A stretch of 55,000 nucleotides of DNA from Candidatus Kuenenia stuttgartensis (GCA_945906725.1 CAMDRI010000012.1:1-55000); one strand, 5' to 3'; positions 44,420 to 53,101 are shown, counted from the stretch's first letter. A program made the numbers and translations. The notes: generated by a model from the letters alone, not told the origin.

Positions 44420-45721
44420 ATGTCCCAAAACACTCGTCGCACCTTTCTGCAACAGACGGCGGCACTGGGGGTCGGCATCGGCGTGAGTGCCGCCTCGTCC
44501 GGCCGCGCAGTGGCGGCCAATGACAAGATTAGCGTGGCTTGCATTGGCGTCCGTGGCCGAGGCAACTCGGTGATGCACAGCTTCGCAGCCGAACCCGATT
44601 GCGTCATCACTCACCTCTGCGACGTCAACGAACCGGTCCGCAAACAGCGCGGCGACGAGATGAAACAGAAAACCGGAGTCATGCCGAAGCTCGTCAATGA
44701 CTTTCGCGAGTTGCTCGACGACAAGTCGATCGACGCCTTCATGGTGGCCACGCCGGATCACTGGCACGCGCTGTTGACCATTCATGGTTGCTTGGCCGGC
44801 AAGGACGTTTACGTCGAAAAGCCGGCGAGCCACAACATCGTGGAAGGCAAGACGGCGGTCGCCGCTGCTCGTAAACACAATCGCATGGTGCAAGTGGGGA
44901 CGCAGATTCGCAGCGCGGCGTTCCTGCACGAAGCGACCGAGTTCATTCGGAGCGGCGGGTTAGGCAAAGTGATCTACGGCAAAGCCTGGGAAACGGATCG
45001 CAACGGCGAAGTGCGACTGGCTCCGAACGGCACACCTCCGAGCGGATTGGATTACAACATCTGGCAAGGCCCTGTGGCCGAGCGGCCGTTCAACGCGTCG
45101 ATCGTCGGCGGCGCGTGGCGGTGGCTGTTCGATTACGGCACCGGCGACCTGGGCAACGACGGCGTTCACCGCATCGACTACTGCCGCGCCGTGATGGGCT
45201 TGGACGAAATGCCGCAGTCGGTGTCGTGCGCCGGCGGCAAGTTCTTCTTCAAAGACGACGACCAAGAGTGGCCCGACACGATGCTCGTCAACTACGAGTA
45301 CCCGGACAAGATTATCCAATACGAGATGCGTCTGTGGTCCCGGCCGAAGCTGTTCGGTGCCACGGAAGGGGCGGCCATCTACGGCGAGACCGGTTGGATG
45401 CTGCTGACCAACTCGAAGTGGACCGCCTACGACGCGGCCGGAAAAATCATCAAGGAAGGGGGCAGTAGCCTGGCTCAAGCCCAGCAAGTCCACATTCGCA
45501 ACTTCCTCGACGCCATTCGCAGCCGCAAGCGCGAATCGCTCAACCAGGAACTCTACTCCGGTCACGTAAGCTCGCTGATGTGCCACGCCGGCAACATCGC
45601 CTGGCGCACCGGCAAAAAGCTGCGGCTGGACCCGCAAACCGAATCGTTCGACGATCCCGCCGCCAACAAACTCCTGGGCCGCGAACATCGCAAAGGGTTT
45701 GAGCTCCCGAAGATCGTTTAA
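44420..45721 (+). CDS. Tat-exported Gfo/Idh/MocA family oxidoreductase
   Basis: A 433-residue oxidoreductase with a twin-arginine leader (NTRRTFLQQTAALGVGIGVS). SVACIGVRGRGNSVMHSFAA is the dinucleotide loop, GKDVYVEKPASHNIVEGK has the EKP catalytic Lys, and GNDGVHRIDYCRAVMG has the active-site His-Asp pair. C-terminal EYPDKIIQYEMRLWS belongs to the planctomycete/verrucomicrobial exported subgroup. A tightly bound NAD(P) acquired before Tat export is the usual explanation. The start is set by an AGGAGA site. It follows the selenoprotein candidate by 31 bp, so a shared transcript is likely. Confidence 0.9.
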   Translation: MSQNTRRTFLQQTAALGVGIGVSAASSGRAVAANDKISVACIGVRGRGNSVMHSFAAEPDCVITHLCDVNEPVRKQRGDEMKQKTGVMPKLVNDFRELLDDKSIDAFMVATPDHWHALLTIHGCLAGKDVYVEKPASHNIVEGKTAVAAARKHNRMVQVGTQIRSAAFLHEATEFIRSGGLGKVIYGKAWETDRNGEVRLAPNGTPPSGLDYNIWQGPVAERPFNASIVGGAWRWLFDYGTGDLGNDGVHRIDYCRAVMGLDEMPQSVSCAGGKFFFKDDDQEWPDTMLVNYEYPDKIIQYEMRLWSRPKLFGATEGAAIYGETGWMLLTNSKWTAYDAAGKIIKEGGSSLAQAQQVHIRNFLDAIRSRKRESLNQELYSGHVSSLMCHAGNIAWRTGKKLRLDPQTESFDDPAANKLLGREHRKGFELPKIV

Positions 45722-45779
45722 CCGCGCGCCGCAGGCACGCGCGTTTCCGGGCACGCGTGCCTGCGTCATGCGGTTAAAC
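45716..45779. repeat. Nested palindrome including the oxidoreductase stop codon
   Basis: The outer arms GTTTAACCGC (45716-45725) and GCGGTTAAAC (45770-45779) and the inner arms CGCAGGCACGCG (45730-45741) and CGCGTGCCTGCG (45754-45765) are all perfect. The stop TAA of the oxidoreductase lies in the outer left arm. Confidence 0.85.
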
Positions 45780-45798
45780 GGCAGTGGAGTCCATCACC

Positions 45799-46089
45799 AT
45801 GAGCCGCGTGACCGAACCGAGTGATTGTGTCCTGAATCGTCGCGATTTCGCTGGTGCCGTTGTCGGTGCCGCGCTGGCGGCTCGGCCCTCGCTCGCCGAC
45901 GGGCCGGAAGACAGGCCGGCTGCGAAGCTTCAACCGCTTTCGCCCGGCATCAAGATTTCGCTTCAAGTCCCCTCGGACTTCACGGACGAGGATCTCGTCT
46001 TTGCCAGGCAGCTCGGCGTTGGTTATGTCAGCATCCCAACCAAGGGCGGCAAGGCGAAGCAGTTCGTCCGGTTCAAGCAGCGTGTTTGA
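45799..46089 (+). pseudogene. N-terminal fragment of a mannonate-dehydratase-like Tat protein
   Basis: From ATG 45799 the frame encodes a Tat leader (LNRRDFAGAVVGAALAARPS) and then GIKISLQVPSDFTDEDLVFA with RQLGVGYVSIPTKGGKA. This resembles the first strands of exported mannonate-dehydratase-like TIM-barrel proteins. It stops at 46087 after about 97 residues, where a barrel of 350-400 residues would be expected. The next sequence belongs to a different protein, so the gene has been truncated by a deletion or rearrangement. Confidence 0.6.
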
Positions 46090-46439
46090 AGAACGAGAGT
46101 GATGAAGTTACGAAAGCCTACATCGCCGAGTTGCAACAGGCCGTCGATCCAGCCGGCATCTGTGTGCTCAACGTTAAGCCGAACGATCTGACCTACGCTC
46201 CGGAAATCGCTCAGGCGATGCTGATGCGGCAGCAGGCGCTGGCCTTGATCGACGCTCGCAAGACAATCGTCGAAGGGGCCGTCGCGATCGTGCATGACGC
46301 TGTCGAACAGTTACGTGCGGCCGGCTTGGAGGTCTCTCCGGCTCAAAAGGAAGTGCTGATCTCGAACTTGCTGGTCGTGCTGTGCAGCGGCGAGCACGCG
46401 CAGCCGGTCCTGCAAGTGCAGGCATCCCAGAAGAATTGA
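46090..46439 (+). pseudogene. C-terminal fragment of an SPFH-domain protein
   Basis: In a different frame from the preceding fragment the sequence reads ELQQAVDPAGICVLNVKPND, LTYAPEIAQAMLMRQQALAL, IDARKTIVEGAVAIVHDAVE and ISNLLVVLCSGEHAQPVLQV. This is the C-terminal half of a planctomycete SPFH (prohibitin/flotillin-like) membrane-scaffold protein. There is no ATG or GTG at its beginning, and the membrane anchor and SPFH core are missing. It is a remnant joined to the mannonate-dehydratase-like fragment. Confidence 0.7.
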
Positions 46440-46459
46440 CAGCGAAGCCGAACTGGTTG

Positions 46460-47710
46460 CTATTTTTTGAGCTTCTCTGCTTCAACAACCGTCATTGCGC
46501 CGTAACTATTCCGCCAGTTGGCTTGGAACTCGGCTTGGCCGACGAAGTCGTCGTTGCGCATGGTCGCCTTCCAGTCGGTGAGCGTGCGGCCGTTACGATC
46601 GACATGCGCCTTGACGAGGTACTTCCCGTTGGGCAGACGAGCCTCGCCTCGTTGCCATTCTTTCGCTCGGTCGGAACCGGGTGCCGCCAAGAGCGTCAGT
46701 GTGTGTTGCCACGTTTTGAACTTGGCAGAGGCTTGCCGGTCGGAGGCCGCGATCGGATTGGTTTCCCATTTCTTCGCACGCTCGTCCCACCGGTAGATCG
46801 TCACTTGCAGCAGTTTATCATCCCAATCGGGTAGCGGGTTCGACAGCTTGAACCACAACTCGCTGGTGAATTCCTTGAGCCGTCGCGGATCGGATTTCGG
46901 CAGATCAGCGGCCTTGGCGTACTCGTCGCGTGAGACCTTCGCGAAATCCTCCAGCCAAGTTCGGAAGCCCTTGTAACCCAAGTCCCCTTTCAAAAATTTC
47001 TTGCCGCCACCGTGCTCGACTTCTTTGAGCGGCTTGAGCAACAGCAAACTCTTTTCCGGGTCTTCGACGTCGATCAAATCCTTTTTACGAATGAGATACG
47101 TCATCGTTTCGGCGGCGGACTTCTTCATCCACGAGACCTGCTCGCCGTTTTCTTTGACGAGCTTGCGATTCTGGTCCGAGCCTTCTGAATGGCAGCCCAT
47201 GCAGCGATGCCGCTGGCCCCAGATGTTTTGTTCGAACGACTCCAGCAGGCGATCCGTCCGAGTGAAACGAATCACTTCGTTCGGTCGAGCCGGCTTGGCG
47301 AGTTCGTTGGCCGCCAGCTTCGGTGCGTTGCGCAGCTTCGGATCGCCACAGCAGGCTTTGAGCCACTCGGCGAACGCGGTGAGTTCGACCTCGCGTGACT
47401 TTGCGTGCAACAGGTTCGCGCCGGGGTTGTCCGTGTCTTTCATGTTGATCAGTTTGAGAATCTTCGACTGCTCTGGCCGATCGAAATTGACCAGACCCTG
47501 ATCCCGCAGCGATTGAAACGTCGCCTCGCTGGATGGCTTGATGTAGTTCTTCAGGTCGACGCCGGCCAAGTGACACTGCACGCAACTGCTCGGCTGATCG
47601 GACTTGAAGATCGGCAGAATGCGCTGCTCGAAGACCTTTGTCGCGGTGTCGTCCGCCGTCGCAACCGAAGTGACCAACCAGGCTCCGAGGCAAATCCAGC
47701 GAGTCAGCAT
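46460..47710 (-). CDS. Exported protein with two CxxCH haem-type motifs
   Basis: A 416-residue secreted protein with a signal peptide (about 1-19). SCVQCHLAG (Cys43-His47) and HRCMGCHSEG (Cys170-His174) are c-type haem sites of the planctomycete cytochrome kind, each in a helical domain; NPGANLLHAKS and AEWLKACCGD lie between them. From about 270 the chain is strand-rich (LLQVTIYRWDERAKKWETNP, YLVKAHVDRNGRTLTDW) and resembles a carbohydrate-binding or Ig-like module. It could deliver electrons to a surface enzyme; this is inference. It lies 14 bp behind upp on the same strand, with which it has no evident functional link. Confidence 0.8.
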   Translation of the reverse strand: MLTRWICLGAWLVTSVATADDTATKVFEQRILPIFKSDQPSSCVQCHLAGVDLKNYIKPSSEATFQSLRDQGLVNFDRPEQSKILKLINMKDTDNPGANLLHAKSREVELTAFAEWLKACCGDPKLRNAPKLAANELAKPARPNEVIRFTRTDRLLESFEQNIWGQRHRCMGCHSEGSDQNRKLVKENGEQVSWMKKSAAETMTYLIRKKDLIDVEDPEKSLLLLKPLKEVEHGGGKKFLKGDLGYKGFRTWLEDFAKVSRDEYAKAADLPKSDPRRLKEFTSELWFKLSNPLPDWDDKLLQVTIYRWDERAKKWETNPIAASDRQASAKFKTWQHTLTLLAAPGSDRAKEWQRGEARLPNGKYLVKAHVDRNGRTLTDWKATMRNDDFVGQAEFQANWRNSYGAMTVVEAEKLKK

Positions 47711-47724
47711 GATCGGCTCCCGGT

Positions 47725-48354
47725 TTACGGCAACGTGTTGAAACTTCGGTCACCGGCGTCGCCAAGTCCGGGGACGATGAATTTGCGAGAGTTCAATTCA
47801 CGGTCGATCGCACAGACGAAGACTTGAGCCTGCGGGCAGGCTTCCGTCACGTTGCGGATCCCCTCCGGCGCGGCGATGACTGAAAGGACTTTCAACTTCG
47901 GCACCCCCCAGCGCTGCAACGCCTGCAGCGCGGCGATGACCGAACCGCCTGTCGCCAGCATCGGGTCCAGCACCAGCGCGACGTCGACCGGACTGTGGGC
48001 CGGCAGCTTGCTGTAGTACTCGACGGGTCGAGCGGTCGCTTCGTCGCGGTACAGGCCGAGATGCCAGACCTCTGCATCCGGCAGCAAATCGAGCACCGGA
48101 TCAACCATGCCGAGTCCCGCTCGCAAAATCGGCACGAGTCCGATGCGTTGCGATAACTGCTGCGCGGTCACGCGCGTCAACGGCGTTTCGATTTCCAGCG
48201 AGCGCGTGCTGAGGTCGCGTGTCGCCTCGTAGGCCAACAGCGACGCGAGCCGATGAATGAGCCTCCGAAATTCATCCGGCCTCGTCGTCTTGTCTCGCAG
48301 ATTGGCGAGATGATGCTGAATCAGCGGATGCTGAACTTCGTGGGCGGTCGGCAT
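47725..48354 (-). CDS. upp: Uracil phosphoribosyltransferase
   Basis: A 209-residue UPRT, the normal length, converting uracil and PRPP to UMP in pyrimidine salvage. The signature is LVLDPMLATGGSVIAAL (128-144), the PRPP loop; VPILRAGLGM (74-83), ATRDLSTRSLEIETPLT and VPGLGDAGDRSFNT at the C-terminus are also diagnostic. The start at 48354 gives HEVQHPLIQHHLANLRDK, as expected; the frame upstream to 48498 crosses a palindrome and is not coding. Confidence 0.95.
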   Translation of the reverse strand: MPTAHEVQHPLIQHHLANLRDKTTRPDEFRRLIHRLASLLAYEATRDLSTRSLEIETPLTRVTAQQLSQRIGLVPILRAGLGMVDPVLDLLPDAEVWHLGLYRDEATARPVEYYSKLPAHSPVDVALVLDPMLATGGSVIAALQALQRWGVPKLKVLSVIAAPEGIRNVTEACPQAQVFVCAIDRELNSRKFIVPGLGDAGDRSFNTLP

Positions 48355-48389
48355 GGCAGTACAGCCTTCCTCCGGCCGATCACCAAATA

Positions 48390-48450
48390 CCGTTGGCCGA
48401 CCACCGTAATACGATTTTCTGAAAACGGTATTACGGCGGTCGACCATCGG
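48390..48450. repeat. 30-bp-arm near-continuous hairpin
   Basis: CCGTTGGCCGACCACCGTAA then TACGATTTTC (48390-48419) faces GAAAACGGTATTACGGCGGT then CGACCATCGG (48421-48450). About 26 of 30 positions pair and the loop is almost absent. It lies between upp and the DUF1080-ThuA gene, 23 bp past the latter's stop. Confidence 0.85.
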
Positions 48451-48473
48451 TGAACGGCTTTGGGCCGAGCCAA

Positions 48474-50189
48474 TCATTTCGCCGCTTGGGCGTTCCATTC
48501 GTCAAGCAGCGTTTGGATACGCGGTCGTTGCTTCTCGTTGAAATCGGCCGGGATCGGTTCGTCATGATTTTGGAGCAGGTCTTCGAGCGTCACTTTTCCG
48601 GCGGGGACTCCGTCAGCCGGGACATCGACACCAGCGGTCCAGACGATGGCGTTGAGCATCAGCTTGCGGAATTGAGGATTGCCCCAGTTCCAATGGTCGT
48701 GGCCGCCGGAGCAGCCGAAGCCTCGGCCGCCATCGGCTCGTTGAGTCGCCCACGCGGTGTGTTGCGGAGCCTTGTCCTCCAGCACGGCCTTGCGAGCGTG
48801 CGGGTTGTTGTTGTGAGCGTTCTCCGGACGGCTGAGCTTCGGAACCTTCTTGCCGTCCTTCTCTTCCATGACGATCTTGCCATCCTTGTCCAAGACGACG
48901 AGCGTCGTCGCTGGAGGCAAGTCGGTCAGAATCGGAATGACTCCTTCCATTTTTTCCCGGAAGCGCATGTTGTAGTACCACTCGTCGTGCGTGCTGAACG
49001 GCTTCACGCCTTTGGTCGTCGGATGCTTCGGGAGCTGTCGGTAGTACGCCTGCCAGTGCGGATTGACCGAGTAGTTCGGCTCGAAGTAGCCGCCGGTCCA
49101 ATCGATAAAAGCCTGACCCGGCTTTCCGATGGTGGTCTCGACGCCGTAGTGAATACAGACGATGCCGACCCCCTTCGCGGTTCGCTCGGTGAGTTCATCC
49201 AAATGCGCGTTGAAGGGATGGCCGCCACCACCATCGGAGTAAATCACGATTGTGTTGGCGGCCGCGATCTCTTCCGGCTTCGGCCAACCATCGTTCTTCA
49301 GTGAATGCACTTTCGCTTCGACAAGTCCGCTCGCGTTGAGCAGCTTCGCCAGCAGAGAACTGCCCGATAGATGATCGTGAGCTCCGAAGCCGTGGCTCGG
49401 ATTACCCGCTAAAAGGAGAGCTTTTTTTTTTGCGGACGAGATCTTGTCCTCGCCTTTGCTGCCCGACACCGCATCCCCTTTGAGGGGCTTAATCTTGATG
49501 TTCCGGAACTGGACCTTCATTGGCGGGCCAGCGTGAAGTTGCAGGGCGAGCACTCCTTTGGCTCGACGCTCGTCCGTGTCCTCGTCGGTGCAGATCGAAG
49601 TCGTCACGTCGTTGATCTTGTGCGTGAATGTGAAGCCCTTCGCGGTGACGTGGTAGGTGTTCCAGTCCTCTTTCTTGATCTTGGCCTGAATCTCCTTCGT
49701 GTCGCCGATCTTTTCGACAACCTTCGGCTTGTGGTCGGCACCGATGACGGTCTTCTCGCCGCGTAAAGCGAGGATGCCTCGGAACCGCTCGCCGTAGTTG
49801 ATGCCAGAGTAGGTGTCGCCCGCCTCGAAGTCGGCCTGATAGCCGCCAATGACCCACTTTTCCTTGGGGACTTCAAAGCTGCGGTACTGGATGCCGCTGT
49901 TTCCACCGACGATCTTGTATTCGAGCTTCAATTCGAAGTCGGCAGTCTCACCCTTGCGCCAGATGATGAAGGTGTTGCCCTTCGTCGGTTTGTCTGCCGT
50001 TGTCTGGCCAGTGATCGTGCCGTCTTCGACTCGCCAGAAGTCAGGATTGCCGTCCCAACCGTCGAGCGTTTTGCCATCGAAAATCGTTTGCCAGCCATCG
50101 TCGTCCGCTCCGAGGGAGGCTTTGGACCACAAGCCAATTGCCGCCAACCCGGCGAGCGTGAAACTCAACCAACTTCTGCGTGAGAACAT
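48474..50189 (-). CDS. Fusion of DUF1080 (3-keto-disaccharide hydrolase-like) and ThuA-like domains
   Basis: A 571-residue exported protein. A leader (FSRRSWLSFTLAGLAAIGL) of twin-arginine appearance is followed by a DUF1080 lectin-fold domain (about 30-240). It contains WQTIFDGKTLDGWDGNPDFW, DFELKLEYKIVGGNSGIQYR and GVLALQLHAGPPMKVQFRNI. A Lys-rich linker (SSAKKK) leads to a ThuA-like glutamine-amidotransferase-fold domain (about 258-530; NPSHGFGAHDHLSGS, GIVCIHYGVETT, GRGFGCSGGHDHWNWG). DUF1080 members cleave 3-keto-disaccharides, and ThuA-like proteins are linked to 3-keto-sugar metabolism, so the fusion fits one pathway with the Gfo/Idh/MocA oxidoreductases nearby. Substrate not shown. 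Confidence 0.88.
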   Translation of the reverse strand: MFSRRSWLSFTLAGLAAIGLWSKASLGADDDGWQTIFDGKTLDGWDGNPDFWRVEDGTITGQTTADKPTKGNTFIIWRKGETADFELKLEYKIVGGNSGIQYRSFEVPKEKWVIGGYQADFEAGDTYSGINYGERFRGILALRGEKTVIGADHKPKVVEKIGDTKEIQAKIKKEDWNTYHVTAKGFTFTHKINDVTTSICTDEDTDERRAKGVLALQLHAGPPMKVQFRNIKIKPLKGDAVSGSKGEDKISSAKKKALLLAGNPSHGFGAHDHLSGSSLLAKLLNASGLVEAKVHSLKNDGWPKPEEIAAANTIVIYSDGGGGHPFNAHLDELTERTAKGVGIVCIHYGVETTIGKPGQAFIDWTGGYFEPNYSVNPHWQAYYRQLPKHPTTKGVKPFSTHDEWYYNMRFREKMEGVIPILTDLPPATTLVVLDKDGKIVMEEKDGKKVPKLSRPENAHNNNPHARKAVLEDKAPQHTAWATQRADGGRGFGCSGGHDHWNWGNPQFRKLMLNAIVWTAGVDVPADGVPAGKVTLEDLLQNHDEPIPADFNEKQRPRIQTLLDEWNAQAAK

Positions 50190-50259
50190 GTTGAACCTCT
50201 AGGTTTGGAGATCGTAGAACGTCGATTGAAAACAGAACTCCAGGCCACAAGGGCCGGGA

Positions 50260-51300
50260 TTACTTGATGGGGATCGCAAAGTCGCCACCCAAGTTGCGCC
50301 ACATGCTGTGGACGTGGTTGGCGTTGTTTTGCGTGTTGTTGTACTCGATCAAAAACGACTTGCCCTGGACGCGGTAGTAGTGCCGCTTGTGTTGCTCGGC
50401 GTCGCCCCACCAAGCAAAGTGGATGCCATCGAGGCCGCCTGCTTCGATCGCGGCGCGGCGCTCCTTCTCCACATCGCCTGGCATGTTCCGCAGATATTCC
50501 GAAAGCAATTCCGCAAGCAGTTTCTTCTGGTCGTTGCTCATCTTCGCCGCAGGCAAGCCGACGGGAGTGGTTGTTTCCGGCTGGAAAGCGACAGGGTTCG
50601 TGCCTGTTGCGCCGCCGGTTCGCAGATCGTCCGGCGCGGCGGTGTCGATCCACGCCAGCTTCTTTTGCTCTTCATTGCACAGCTTGAGAATTGAGCGGGC
50701 GATGTCCTCTTCGGTGCCGAGCACTCGAATCTGCCGACCGACGCCGGAGTCGATCGTGCCCGGATTCGCGCCGAAGAATTCGGGAGTGCTCGATACGACC
50801 TTGCCCTCCTTGATCGTGTAGTTCAGCGACATGTGATGGCCTTCGAGTCGCCAGCCCCAGGTGCCAGTCTCGGCGGGAGTGCCGAAGAAACTGAAATAGT
50901 ATTTCTTGGGATCACGTCGCTCGCGGCGTTCCTCCCGGACGCCCCCTTCGAGCAGGTACAGCACCTCTTCAAGACTCATCACGTTAAGTGCCTGATCGTA
51001 GCCGGCCGTGCTCAGGCCCGATTGCAACAAAGCGTGAGCAGCCTTGAGCGAATTTCCCTCAAGCTGCCGGATCGGCAAGCCGTTTCTCGGACGGGGAACG
51101 AAGTGCCAGTTGAGCCGCTCTTTGTCATCGAAGGCGAAGCTGGCCTGCTTTTTCTGTTCGGGGGTCAGCGTACCAAGAAACGCTTTCGCGGCGGCGGTCA
51201 TCTTCAGGCCGGAGGCTGGCTCGGCTTGAAAATTCGCGGAGAGCAACGCTCCCATTGCGATCAGGACAGAGGCGGTCAACAACAATTTGCGAGTGCCCAT
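50260..51300 (-). CDS. DUF3500 family exported protein
   Basis: A 346-residue secreted protein with a signal peptide (about 1-24). The body matches DUF3500. AAKAFLGTLTPEQKKQASFA and LNWHFVPRPRNGLPI lie near the start. WGWRLEGHHMSLNYTIKEGK comes in the middle, with the conserved GHH pair. A C-terminal GGLDGIHFAWWGDAEQHKRH is followed by FLIEYNNTQNNANHVHSMWR and DFGGDFA-type ends. The His-rich motifs suggest metal binding, but no activity is known for the family. It is co-directional with HIT upstream and with DUF1080-ThuA downstream. Confidence 0.85.
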   Translation of the reverse strand: MGTRKLLLTASVLIAMGALLSANFQAEPASGLKMTAAAKAFLGTLTPEQKKQASFAFDDKERLNWHFVPRPRNGLPIRQLEGNSLKAAHALLQSGLSTAGYDQALNVMSLEEVLYLLEGGVREERRERRDPKKYYFSFFGTPAETGTWGWRLEGHHMSLNYTIKEGKVVSSTPEFFGANPGTIDSGVGRQIRVLGTEEDIARSILKLCNEEQKKLAWIDTAAPDDLRTGGATGTNPVAFQPETTTPVGLPAAKMSNDQKKLLAELLSEYLRNMPGDVEKERRAAIEAGGLDGIHFAWWGDAEQHKRHYYRVQGKSFLIEYNNTQNNANHVHSMWRNLGGDFAIPIK

Positions 51301-51316
51301 CGAGTGTTCCTTGTTT

Positions 51317-51375
51317 CGTGGGGCACGTTTCCAACGTGCCTTGAGGTGACGGGCACGTTAAAAACGTGCCCCACG
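51317..51375. repeat. Palindrome (GTGGGGCACGTTT type)
   Basis: CGTGGGGCACGTTTCCAACG plus TGCC (51317-51340) pairs with GGCACGTTAAAAACGTGCCC plus CACG (51352-51375) at 22 of 24 positions. Each arm is itself a small palindrome (GGCACGTT/AACGTGCC). It ends 2 bp before the HIT-gene stop. Confidence 0.85.
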
Positions 51376-51377
51376 GA

Positions 51378-51803
<426 letters not shown>

Positions 51804-51894
51804 TCAGAGGCGATCTTCGGCCTGACATTTATGCAAACTTCGGGAAACGTCGCCACTGCGGACACCGCCGTCACGATCACGGTCACGCCAGCCC

Positions 51895-52028
51895 TAACTG
51901 GTCAGGGGCGAGGGGCGAGCAGCAAGGACTTTGAACCTCATTTGAGCCATGGTCGGACTTCGATCGTGGCTCTTTTTTCGTTTCACCAACCCCTTGTCCC
52001 TAGCCCGCAACCCCTAGTTCCTGACTAG
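51895..52028. repeat. Large imperfect inverted repeat (GGGGCGAGGGGCGAG type)
   Basis: CTAACTGGTCAGGGGCGAGG with GGCGAGCAGCAAGG on the left and CCCCTTGTCCCTAGCCCGCA then ACCCCTAGTTCCTGACTAG on the right are imperfect reverse complements. It shares wording with 7041..7100. Its centre holds a separate hairpin with a T-run. Confidence 0.55.
51944..51977 (+). terminator. Hairpin followed by T6
   Basis: GAGCCATGGTCG and CGATCGTGGCTC form an imperfect stem followed directly by TTTTTT. Oriented for plus-strand transcripts, but there is no intact plus-strand gene just upstream, so its use is unclear. Confidence 0.35.
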
Positions 52029-52085
52029 AATCCGCCCCGTCTCACGGACCTCATGTTTCCTTGGTTCTGTACGGAGGAGATTCTC

Positions 52086-52904
52086 ATGCGACACTTGTCA
52101 TTGATCTTCACATTGTTGGCCGCCGTGTCTTCGAACATGCTGATGGCCGAGGATAAACCCAAAGACGAAAAGCCCAAAGAAGCCCCCAAGGCGACTCAGG
52201 CTGAGATGGATGGCATCGCTGCCGTCAAGAAGGTGGGTGGAGCGGTCTTGCAAGTCGCTCAGAACGACAATCGGCTGGACATCGCGTTCCATCTGGCGGA
52301 CGGCAAGATTGGCGACGAGCAAGTCGCAGCGGTCAAGCCGCTGGCCAACATCATCTACTCGCTCAACCTGCGTGGCACTGAAGTGACCGACAAGGGACTG
52401 GAGCAACTCAAGGACTTGAAGAGCCTTGTCCGACTGCACCTCGAACGAACGAAGATCACTGACGCCGGCTTGGCTCATCTTGCCGCATTGGAAAATCTCG
52501 AATATCTAAACCTCTACGGCACCGAAGTGACGGATGCCGGAGTGCAATCGCTGGCTGGCTCGAAGAAGCTCAAGCGGCTGTATGTCTGGCAGACGAAAGT
52601 GACCGAGGAAGGCCAAACCAAGTTCAAGGCCGCGAATACGACCGCTCAACTGGTACCGGACATCGCTCTCGAAAAGAAGCGAGCGGAAATCGAAGCCGTG
52701 CGCAAGGCCGAAGCCGAGGTCAAAGCCAAGGAAGAGGAAGCCAAGAAGAAAATCGAGGACGAAAAGAAGAAAGCCGAAGAGGAAAAGAAGAAGAAGGAAG
52801 AAGAGGCCAAAAAGAAGGCTGAGGAAGAAGCCAAGAAAAAAGCCGAGGAAGACAAAAAGAAAGACGACAAGAAGGAAGAAAAGAAGCCCGAAGAGAAAAA
52901 ATAA
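52086..52904 (+). CDS. Exported leucine-rich-repeat protein with Lys/Glu coiled tail
   Basis: A 272-residue secreted protein with a signal peptide (about 1-21). Residues 85-190 hold about four leucine-rich repeats of the planctomycete L-GTEVTDKGLEQLKDLKSL type. The tail from about 200 is almost only Lys, Glu and Ala (EEEAKKKAEEEAKKKAEEDK and similar), predicting a long single alpha-helix or coiled coil. The DNA of the tail is correspondingly A/G-biased and low in complexity. The start at ATG 52086 has a strong GGAGGAG site. It is followed by a textbook terminator. Likely a protein-interaction module at the envelope. Confidence 0.85.
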   Translation: MRHLSLIFTLLAAVSSNMLMAEDKPKDEKPKEAPKATQAEMDGIAAVKKVGGAVLQVAQNDNRLDIAFHLADGKIGDEQVAAVKPLANIIYSLNLRGTEVTDKGLEQLKDLKSLVRLHLERTKITDAGLAHLAALENLEYLNLYGTEVTDAGVQSLAGSKKLKRLYVWQTKVTEEGQTKFKAANTTAQLVPDIALEKKRAEIEAVRKAEAEVKAKEEEAKKKIEDEKKKAEEEKKKKEEEAKKKAEEEAKKKAEEDKKKDDKKEEKKPEEKK

Positions 52905-52925
52905 GACAAGAAGTAATCGATTCGC

Positions 52926-52963
52926 AGCAGCCCGCCTGTCGCTCGACAGTCGGGCTGCTTTTG
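52926..52963 (+). terminator. Rho-independent terminator after the LRR gene
   Basis: AGCAGCCCG-C-CTGTCG-CT-CGACAG-T-CGGGCTGCT forms a 15-bp stem with a single mismatch and a two-base loop, and is followed by TTTTGTTTT. It is the clearest intrinsic terminator in the window. Confidence 0.85.
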
Positions 52964-52988
52964 TTTTCGTCCTGGCGTGAGGCCAGCC

Positions 52989-53101
52989 ATGCAATTGAAA
53001 TGCGGGCAATGCGGAGCACCGTTCCGCGATGCGAACTTGCATCTCGATCGCGACATCGCCGTCTGTTCGGCCTGCGGCGGAGTGCAACGTCTGCCGGGGC
53101 C
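52989..53101 (+). pseudogene. N-terminal zinc-ribbon fragment
   Basis: ATG 52989 begins MQLKCGQCGAPFRDANLHLD, then AVCSACGGVQ. Two CxxC pairs make a zinc ribbon as found at the start of several planctomycete proteins. Coding character ends around 53095, where the frame becomes Arg/Pro-rich, so only the N-terminus remains. Confidence 0.5.

Noticed and set aside
48450..49304. 284-codon plus-strand frame opposite DUF1080-ThuA
   Set aside because: An antisense shadow; the minus strand carries two recognisable domains.
51815..51895. Beta-strand gene fragment upstream of the LRR gene
   Set aside because: The translation looks coding but is too short to assign and has no start; noted only in the gap description.
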